Below, piece by piece: positions 32,691-37,603 of a DNA stretch of 37,603 nucleotides. Position numbers and translations under genes: made by a program. The DNA comes from Candidatus Thermochlorobacter aerophilus (GTDB taxonomy: Bacteria; Bacteroidota; Chlorobiia; Chlorobiales; Thermochlorobacteraceae). The stretch is taken from NCBI GenBank assembly GCA_002794105.1, contig PHFL01000014.1:77707-115309 (forward strand), in the 5' to 3' direction. The notes beneath the pieces were generated by a model. That model did not search any database. It was not told the DNA's origin and saw only the letters and a list, made by a program, of their open reading frames with translations. The stretch's first letter is position 1; the number at the start of each line of letters is the position of its first letter.

Positions 32691-34640
32691 ATGCTCCAAA
32701 CTGCTGAACCTACATATGCTCCGCCGTTCAGTGCCAGCAAAGAGCAACGGCGACTTGAGAAAATCTTCACAGTCATCTATCCTGATGCTAAATCAGCGTC
32801 GCGTGCCGTTGCCAACGAAATTGCTGACCTGATTCGTCAAAAGGCGGCATCGGGCAAGCCAGCTGTATTAGGTCTGGCAACTGGCTCCACGCCAACAAGT
32901 GTCTATGAAGAATTGGTACGCCTGCATCGTGAGGAGGGCCTTTCGTTCAGGAACGTTATCACGTTCAACTTGGACGAATACTACCCCATGAAGCCTGATT
33001 CGCTGCAAAGCTATGTGCGCTTCATGCACGAACACCTCTTCGACCACATTGATATTCTTCCTGAAAACATTCACATTCCTGATGGCACCGTCCCACGCGA
33101 GAAAGTAGCGGACTACTGCGCCATGTATGAAGGCAAAATTCAAGCCGCTGGCGGAATTGATTTGCAAATTCTTGGCATCGGTCGCACGGGACACATTGGG
33201 TTTAATGAACCGGGTTCAAAGAAAGATTCACGCACACGCTTAGTTACGCTGGACCGCATCACGCGCTTAGATGCCGCCAGCGATTTCTTCGGCGAAGAAA
33301 ACGTGCCACGCAAAGCCATCACGATGGGTGTGGGCACCATCTTACAGGCAAAGCGTATCATTATCATGGCTTGGGGCGAAGGCAAAGCCAGTATCGTCCG
33401 CAAAGCCGTCGAAGGTCCTGTCACTGAAAGTGTAACTGCCTCATTTTTGCAGGAACATCCTAACACCACGTTTGTGCTCGACACTGCTTCAGCGGCAGAA
33501 CTAACACGCGTTAAAACCCCATGGTTGCTTGGCGAAGTACAATGGACCGACAAACTCATCCGCTCTGCAGTGGTCTGGCTCTCACAAACCCTTGATAAGC
33601 CGATTCTCAAGCTCACCGATGAAGATTACCGCGCACACGGCATGGATGATTTACTGGCTGAGCGCGGACACGCCTACTCCATCAACATCGATGTCTTCAA
33701 TCAGATGCAGCGCACCATTACAGGCTGGCCCGGTGGCAAACCTAATGCTGACGACAGCAACCGCCCCGAACGCGCTAAGCCCTTCCCCAAACGTGTGCTT
33801 GTCTTTAGCCCACATCCTGACGACGATGTCATCTCCATGGGTGGCACATTGATTCGTTTAGTCGAGCAGAAACATGAGGTCTATGTGGCTTATCAAACTT
33901 CGGGCAACATCGCCGTCTTTGATGAAGATGCCATCCGCTTCGCCGACTTCGTGCGCGATTTCAACGAGGTGTTTGGCTTACAAGGCAGCAAAGAAGCGCA
34001 AAAAATCTACCAAGAGGTCTCAGATGAACTGCGCAAAAAAGCCCCAACCGATGTCGATTCAGAAGCTGTGCAGAAAATTAAAGCCCTAATTCGTCGCGGC
34101 GAAGCCAAAGCCGCTTGCCGTTACTGCGGCATTCCTGAAGAGCGCATCTTCTTTCTCGACCTGCCCTTCTACCAGACCGGGCGCGTTAAGAAAAAGCCGT
34201 TGAGCGAAGAAGACATCAACATCATGGTGGATATTTTAGAGCGCATAAAACCGCATCAGGTCTATGCCGCAGGCGACCTTTCCGACCCGCATGGCACCCA
34301 CCGCGTCTGCTTGGATGCTTTGTTCAAAGCTATTGAGCGACTCAAGCATGAAGAGTGGATGAAAGATTGCTACGTGTGGCTCTACCGTGGAGCATGGCAA
34401 GAGTGGGATTTGTCTGAAATTGAAATGGCTGTGCCGCTCAGTCCCGATGAGCTTTTGCGCAAGCGCCGCGCCATTTTCAAACATCAATCGCAAAAAGATA
34501 GCGCTCGTTTTCCCGGCGCCGACAGCCGTGAGTTTTGGCAACGTGCCGAAGACCGCAATCGCCACACTGCCAAACTCTACGACAAACTTGGCTTAGCCGA
34601 GTATGAAGCTATCGAAGCCTTCGTGCGCTGGCGATTTTAA
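32691..34640 (+). CDS. nagB: Glucosamine-6-phosphate deaminase fused to a LmbE/PIG-L deacetylase-like domain
   Basis: NagB turns glucosamine-6-P into fructose-6-P and ammonia. The first ~300 of 649 residues carry it: LGLATGSTPTSVYEEL, FNLDEYYPM and the active-site loop GIGRTGHIGFNEPGS. From about residue 363 a second domain starts with VLVFSPHPDDDVISMGGTL, the zinc-binding HPDD motif of LmbE/PIG-L GlcNAc deacetylases, and DLSDPHGTHRVCLDALF supplies the later His. The fusion, known in Bacteroidota, could deacetylate and deaminate successively, though the second activity is usually unproven. ATG 32691 is chosen over an upstream TTG. It lies between SusCD and a membrane acyltransferase, all fitting amino-sugar use. 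Confidence 0.92.
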   Translation: MLQTAEPTYAPPFSASKEQRRLEKIFTVIYPDAKSASRAVANEIADLIRQKAASGKPAVLGLATGSTPTSVYEELVRLHREEGLSFRNVITFNLDEYYPMKPDSLQSYVRFMHEHLFDHIDILPENIHIPDGTVPREKVADYCAMYEGKIQAAGGIDLQILGIGRTGHIGFNEPGSKKDSRTRLVTLDRITRLDAASDFFGEENVPRKAITMGVGTILQAKRIIIMAWGEGKASIVRKAVEGPVTESVTASFLQEHPNTTFVLDTASAAELTRVKTPWLLGEVQWTDKLIRSAVVWLSQTLDKPILKLTDEDYRAHGMDDLLAERGHAYSINIDVFNQMQRTITGWPGGKPNADDSNRPERAKPFPKRVLVFSPHPDDDVISMGGTLIRLVEQKHEVYVAYQTSGNIAVFDEDAIRFADFVRDFNEVFGLQGSKEAQKIYQEVSDELRKKAPTDVDSEAVQKIKALIRRGEAKAACRYCGIPEERIFFLDLPFYQTGRVKKKPLSEEDINIMVDILERIKPHQVYAAGDLSDPHGTHRVCLDALFKAIERLKHEEWMKDCYVWLYRGAWQEWDLSEIEMAVPLSPDELLRKRRAIFKHQSQKDSARFPGADSREFWQRAEDRNRHTAKLYDKLGLAEYEAIEAFVRWRF

Positions 34641-34653
34641 GCGCAAGTTCCGC

Positions 34654-34686
34654 AGCGCTTCACAACACCTGCAGACTTGAAGTGCT
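34654..34686. terminator. Possible bidirectional terminator between convergent genes
   Basis: AGCGCTTCA (34654-34662) can pair with TGAAGTGCT (34678-34686), nine pairs with one G-U and a 15-base loop, in the gap between the nagB stop and the end of the acyltransferase gene. No T-run; weak. Confidence 0.3.
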
Positions 34687-34688
34687 GC

Positions 34689-35870
34689 CTATACTTTCCA
34701 GACCCAGTTACGCTCATAAAGGGCGCGCAACACCACATACCAAGCCATCACCAGCAGAAGTGGGTACAGAAGCGAGCCCAACATTTCGCCTGCCCAAGAC
34801 GCCAGCAAATACCTGTAAATCCACTGCTGCAACGAGAGCACTTCTGTATCCACTGAAAACTTGATGAGCGTGCCCATCACACGTGCTAAAATACCGGATG
34901 CAAAAAACAGTAGTAGCGCATTGACCCCGAACACCACCAGCGGCTTGCTCCACCTGCTCCAGCCTCTGACATCAATTGCATAGTAACACATTGCCAGCAC
35001 CACCATCGCATATCCGCTTGTAAAGACCGCATATGATGGCGACCAGATGTTCTTATTTATCGGAAACGCCCAATCCAAAGCTCCACCGATGCCCAGCAAG
35101 ATGCTCCCAGCGAAAAACATTCCAGCGGCTTTTTCAATCGGTTGAGCTTGTGAGCGCAAATAGCTCCCCGTTAGCGTGCCAGTCAGCGTGTTGAATAGTG
35201 CCGGTAGGGTCGAGAGCAGTCCTTCTGGGTCCCAAGTTTTTGCGGCTTTCCAGAGATGTGCCGTTCCAAAAATTGTTCGGTCGAGCCATGCTCCAAGATT
35301 GTCATCTTTCGTTTGGAGTAGCGTCTCACGGTCAGGCGGCGGGATTAGCATCAAGAGCCAGTAGCCAATAACACATACTACCGCAATGCCAACCTGATGC
35401 TGTGGGCGCAGATGCAAGTAAATTAAAGCTCCTGCCAGATAGCAAATCGCCAAACGCTGCAGCACTCCCATGATTCGCAGCGAGGAGAGGTCAAAGTATG
35501 GAAACCCTGATAGAATCAAACCCAGCACAAACAAGACCGCCGCTCGTTTGAAAATCCTAAGATATGCAGCCTTTTTCACTTGCGCATTGCAATACTTACT
35601 TAAGGAGTATGGAATTGCTACTCCCACAATGAAAATGAAAAATGGAAACACAAGGTCGGTAACAGTCCAGCCGTTCCACTCGGCATGCCGCAAAGGCGGA
35701 TACACATGATTCCAACTACCTGGGTTATTGACAATCGTCATCATCACCATCGTTAGCCCTCGAAAGACATCAAGCGAGATTAGCCGTCCTGCGGTCGGTT
35801 GCGTTGTGCTTGTCTCTGCTCTTGCTGGCTCTGCCGCGCTTGGCTGCGTTGTCTCCTTTGCAGTGCTCAT
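34689..35870 (-). CDS. HGSNAT-like (NagX/DUF5009) membrane acyltransferase
   Basis: 393 residues from ATG 35870 (MSTAKETTQP); upstream codons to 35972 look non-coding. After a ~25-residue Thr/Ala-rich N terminus, ISLDVFRGLTMVMMTIVNNPG and LRHAEWNGWTVTDLVFPFFIFIVG give the signature of heparan-alpha-glucosaminide N-acetyltransferase homologues, with the His of RHAEWNG at the expected active site. Ten or so membrane helices follow. In human HGSNAT the reaction acetylates terminal glucosamine across a membrane; bacterial homologues (NagX/YeiB-type) lie in amino-sugar loci and are thought to do similarly. It converges on nagB. Whether it acetylates free amino sugars or wall fragments is unknown. 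Confidence 0.85.
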   Translation of the reverse strand: MSTAKETTQPSAAEPARAETSTTQPTAGRLISLDVFRGLTMVMMTIVNNPGSWNHVYPPLRHAEWNGWTVTDLVFPFFIFIVGVAIPYSLSKYCNAQVKKAAYLRIFKRAAVLFVLGLILSGFPYFDLSSLRIMGVLQRLAICYLAGALIYLHLRPQHQVGIAVVCVIGYWLLMLIPPPDRETLLQTKDDNLGAWLDRTIFGTAHLWKAAKTWDPEGLLSTLPALFNTLTGTLTGSYLRSQAQPIEKAAGMFFAGSILLGIGGALDWAFPINKNIWSPSYAVFTSGYAMVVLAMCYYAIDVRGWSRWSKPLVVFGVNALLLFFASGILARVMGTLIKFSVDTEVLSLQQWIYRYLLASWAGEMLGSLLYPLLLVMAWYVVLRALYERNWVWKV

Positions 35871-35892
35871 TGTGTTTTGCAAGTTGATATTG

Positions 35893-35910
35893 ACCTTTCT
35901 TTCGAAAGGT
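35893..35910. promoter_or_regulatory. 7-bp inverted repeat in the hemD/acyltransferase divergent region
   Basis: ACCTTTC-TTTC-GAAAGGT: perfect 7-bp arms with a 4-base spacer, located between the start codons of the two divergent genes (35870 and 35979). Candidate operator or hairpin; regulator unknown. Confidence 0.35.
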
Positions 35911-35978
35911 GCGCAGATAACGCTAGGAAACTTAAATTGCTTAAAAACGCAGGAAGCTAACGAAATTTGCACACGCTC

Positions 35979-36740
35979 ATGCCACGCACTGTGTTAATTA
36001 CGCGTCCAAAAGCACAGGCTCACGAACTCATTCGGTTACTTGAGCAATACGGGTTTCACTGCGAGCTATGCCCTACGATTGAAATTTGTGCTCTAACCGA
36101 TTGGCTCAGCTCCATTCCACCGCTCTACACTTACCATGGGATTTTTTTTACAAGTGCAAATGGCGTGGAGCATTTTCTTGCGCCGCTTCGTCAGCATGCC
36201 CCTGATTTGCTCTTGCATCTTAATCGTCTGACTATTTATGCGGTCGGTCCAAAAACTGCCGATGCCCTTTCTAAGTTTGGTTTGAAGCCATCGGTTGTTC
36301 CTGACGCCCATCATGCTGAGGCGCTCAGCGCCATACTTACCCAGCAGAACTTAGCTGGTCAAAGATTTTTATTTGTGCGTGGCAAACTTGCTCGTCGCAC
36401 TTTGCCTGAAGCTGTGCGTGCCGCTGGCGCAATATGCGACGAATGCGAAGTCTATGATACTCGCCTGCCTTCGCACACCGACCTTTCTCATATCGAGAGA
36501 CTGCTTGTTACTCAAGGCATTCATGTTATTGCCTTTATGAGTCCTTCAGCAGTAAAAAATTTTCATCAACTTTTTGAACACATCAGCCTCCCAAGTTCCA
36601 TCCAGCTTGCCGCTATCGGTCATACTACGGCTCAAGCAATTGAGCAACTCTATGGACGCGTTGATATTCTTGCACCAGCACCATCGAGTCAATCTTTAGC
36701 TGAAGCGATTGCCGCCGCATGTTCATCCCCGAGCACCTAA
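35979..36740 (+). CDS. hemD: Uroporphyrinogen-III synthase
   Basis: Closes hydroxymethylbilane into uroporphyrinogen III, inverting ring D. 253 residues from ATG 35979 (MPRTVLITRPKAQAHELIRL). HemD proteins are poorly conserved, but the two-domain pattern is clear: LLEQYGFHCELCPTIEI, IFFTSANGVEHFL, IYAVGPKTADALSKFG, then FLFVRGKLARRTLPEAVRAAG, VIAFMSPSAVKNFHQLF and AAIGHTTAQAIEQL. Starting at a TTG 35967 would add only four residues. It is not beside hemC, which is 8.5 kb away; hemA and hemB are not in the window. Confidence 0.88.
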   Translation: MPRTVLITRPKAQAHELIRLLEQYGFHCELCPTIEICALTDWLSSIPPLYTYHGIFFTSANGVEHFLAPLRQHAPDLLLHLNRLTIYAVGPKTADALSKFGLKPSVVPDAHHAEALSAILTQQNLAGQRFLFVRGKLARRTLPEAVRAAGAICDECEVYDTRLPSHTDLSHIERLLVTQGIHVIAFMSPSAVKNFHQLFEHISLPSSIQLAAIGHTTAQAIEQLYGRVDILAPAPSSQSLAEAIAAACSSPST

Positions 36741-36914
36741 CTCGCTCACCTATCAGTCTTGCTTGACTTTGCTTTTCATACACGGCTTTCCATGTTTACG
36801 CGCATGCCTACAAGGCAAATTTGGAACTCTCTTACCTGTTTTTGTACCTTTGCGCCCAACCTCATCACCTCTCTGACAATTATCAACCCAAAAAGCAAAG
36901 AAAGGACAGGAAAA

Positions 36915-37361
36915 GTGGAGGACAAATCAAAAATTTTGCGCACTGCACCAGTTGATATGGCGATTGTTCGCACAAATTTCCTTACTTGGAAAATGAAAGT
37001 GCGTTCAGCCGCCAACGGAATCGGCAGTTGGGAGGATGTCTTTCCCAATGAACCTGAAAAGAGCCAGATTGGACGATGGATTCAAAACGTGGGCGATAAG
37101 CTCTATAGCCAAGAGCCCGTCTATCAAGAATTCAAACAAATGCATGCGCATTTGCATCACTTCGTTGGACAAATCTATGAATTAGCCAGACTCGGTGAAA
37201 AAGAACATTTGAAACAGATGTTAGATGAATTTGATAAGCAGTGCGAAGATTTTCTCAAGATGATTGATTCCTACAAACTGGTGATGGATAGCTACCGAGA
37301 GCAAGGCTTTTCGCCTCAGATACCTTCATCCCTACTTTCAAGCATAAGACGTGTGAAGTAA
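36915..37361 (+). CDS. CZB-like (chemoreceptor zinc-binding fold) cytoplasmic protein lacking two ligands
   Basis: 148 residues from GTG 36915, preceded by AAAGGACAGG as a ribosome-binding site. The stretch upstream in the same frame is unlikely to be coding. The layout follows the CZB domain: a first helix RTNFLTWKMKV, then SQIGRWI, YQEFKQMHAHLHHF and a final long helix. In canonical CZB proteins zinc is held by a His in the first helix, a Cys before LGKW, and two His in the third helix. Here Asn occupies the first position (about residue 21) and Ser the second (about 50), while His77/His81 remain. No membrane or signalling domain is attached. Family call moderate; zinc binding doubtful. Confidence 0.62.
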   Translation: MEDKSKILRTAPVDMAIVRTNFLTWKMKVRSAANGIGSWEDVFPNEPEKSQIGRWIQNVGDKLYSQEPVYQEFKQMHAHLHHFVGQIYELARLGEKEHLKQMLDEFDKQCEDFLKMIDSYKLVMDSYREQGFSPQIPSSLLSSIRRVK

Positions 37362-37403
37362 ACTTTTTCTGAACCTTTCCCCCGCTTTCTCTCGTCATTT
37401 TAA

Positions 37404-37433
37404 TTTGCCAATGCGATTAGTGTTTTAGCTTTG
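37404..37433 (+). promoter_or_regulatory. Bacteroidota-type promoter before the TauE/SafE-like gene
   Basis: TTTG (37404-37407), 18 bases, TAGCTTTG (37426-37433). This is the best match to TTTG/TAnnTTTG in the window and would yield a leader of about 50 bases. A second TATTTTTG lies at 37448-37455. Confidence 0.55.
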
Positions 37434-37487
37434 CTTACACTTTCTTATATTTTTGCGTAACTATATTTCTACATAACTATAAAGTAA

Positions 37488-37603
37488 ATGGAGTTTCTTG
37501 GTTACTTCGGCGCATTTTTGATGGGCGTCGTACTTGGCATCATGGGCGGCGGTGGTGCCATTCTTACTGTGCCGATTCTCACCTACCTTTTCAACATTGA
37601 GGC
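37488..37603 (+). CDS. TauE/SafE-family membrane permease (5' part only)
   Basis: The window ends 38 codons into this gene. MEFLGYFGAFLMGVVLGIMG followed by GGGAILTVPILTYLF is the typical first helix and GGGG-x-I-x-x-P motif of the sulfite exporter TauE/SafE (YfcA-like) family, which moves small sulfur-containing anions or related organic anions. ATG 37488 follows an AT-rich leader and a good promoter. Substrate cannot be inferred; the rest of the gene lies outside. Confidence 0.78.
   Translation, partial: MEFLGYFGAFLMGVVLGIMGGGGAILTVPILTYLFNIE

Noticed and set aside
36759..36914. N-terminal extension of the CZB-like gene
   Set aside because: The residues look random, and the ribosome-binding site precedes GTG 36915.

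Overview
This window reads as chromosomal DNA from a Bacteroidota/Chlorobiota-type bacterium. The evidence is a SusC/SusD pair, a large secreted protein with a C-terminal FlgD/T9SS-type sorting domain, a PorV/PorQ-like outer-membrane barrel, a NagB enzyme fused to a LmbE-type deacetylase domain, almost no Shine-Dalgarno sequences before starts, and several matches to the Bacteroidota promoter pattern TTTG-N17-21-TAnnTTTG. A Chlorobiota relative (Chloroherpeton/Thermochlorobacter/Ignavibacteria side) is my inference from the mix of gene types. No phage, insertion sequence, CRISPR array or rRNA was seen.

Layout. 1-2370: a T9SS cargo-like beta-propeller protein flanked by dispersed repeats, including three copies of a 67-68 bp element that can fold as a three-way junction. 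2370-5575 (minus): two lipoproteins, a lipase-like hydrolase and a PorV/PorQ barrel, three of the four broken by single-base indels. 5660-6645: SirB1-type protein with a 17-codon leader ORF. 6659-8936: a broken PASTA protein, prfB (RF2) with its +1 programmed frameshift, and tRNA-Arg(TCG). 9041-14048: acyl-CoA carboxylase beta subunit, SdiA-regulated-like lipoprotein, ruvC-tspO pair, and dTDP-glucose 4,6-dehydratase. 14072-19167 (minus): a frameshifted transmembrane-only ABC protein, then a likely operon of His-rich FtsX/MacB-type permease, DUF3299 protein, small secreted protein and clpX. 19369-24497: small membrane protein (frameshifted), methylmalonyl-CoA epimerase, coiled-coil membrane protein, rlmD, Cys-containing secreted protein, radA and small ORFs. 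24662-27443: pyrC-fur-hemC run. 27491-27853: ArsR regulator with an operator-like palindrome and its own promoter. 28004-35870: SusD, SusC, NagB-LmbE and an HGSNAT-like acyltransferase, which together suggest an amino-sugar uptake and catabolism locus. 35979-37603: hemD, a CZB-like protein that lacks two zinc ligands, and the start of a TauE/SafE permease.

Two points stand out. First, six genes carry only one- or two-base indels, mostly in short homopolymers and sometimes in compensating pairs. This looks more like consensus-sequence error than gene decay, but it needs a read-level check. Second, the operon at 16492-19167 combines a permease with a 21-histidine periplasmic loop and a DUF3299 protein, has no ATPase gene beside it, and runs into clpX. 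It is the best candidate here for an incompletely described metal-related system.
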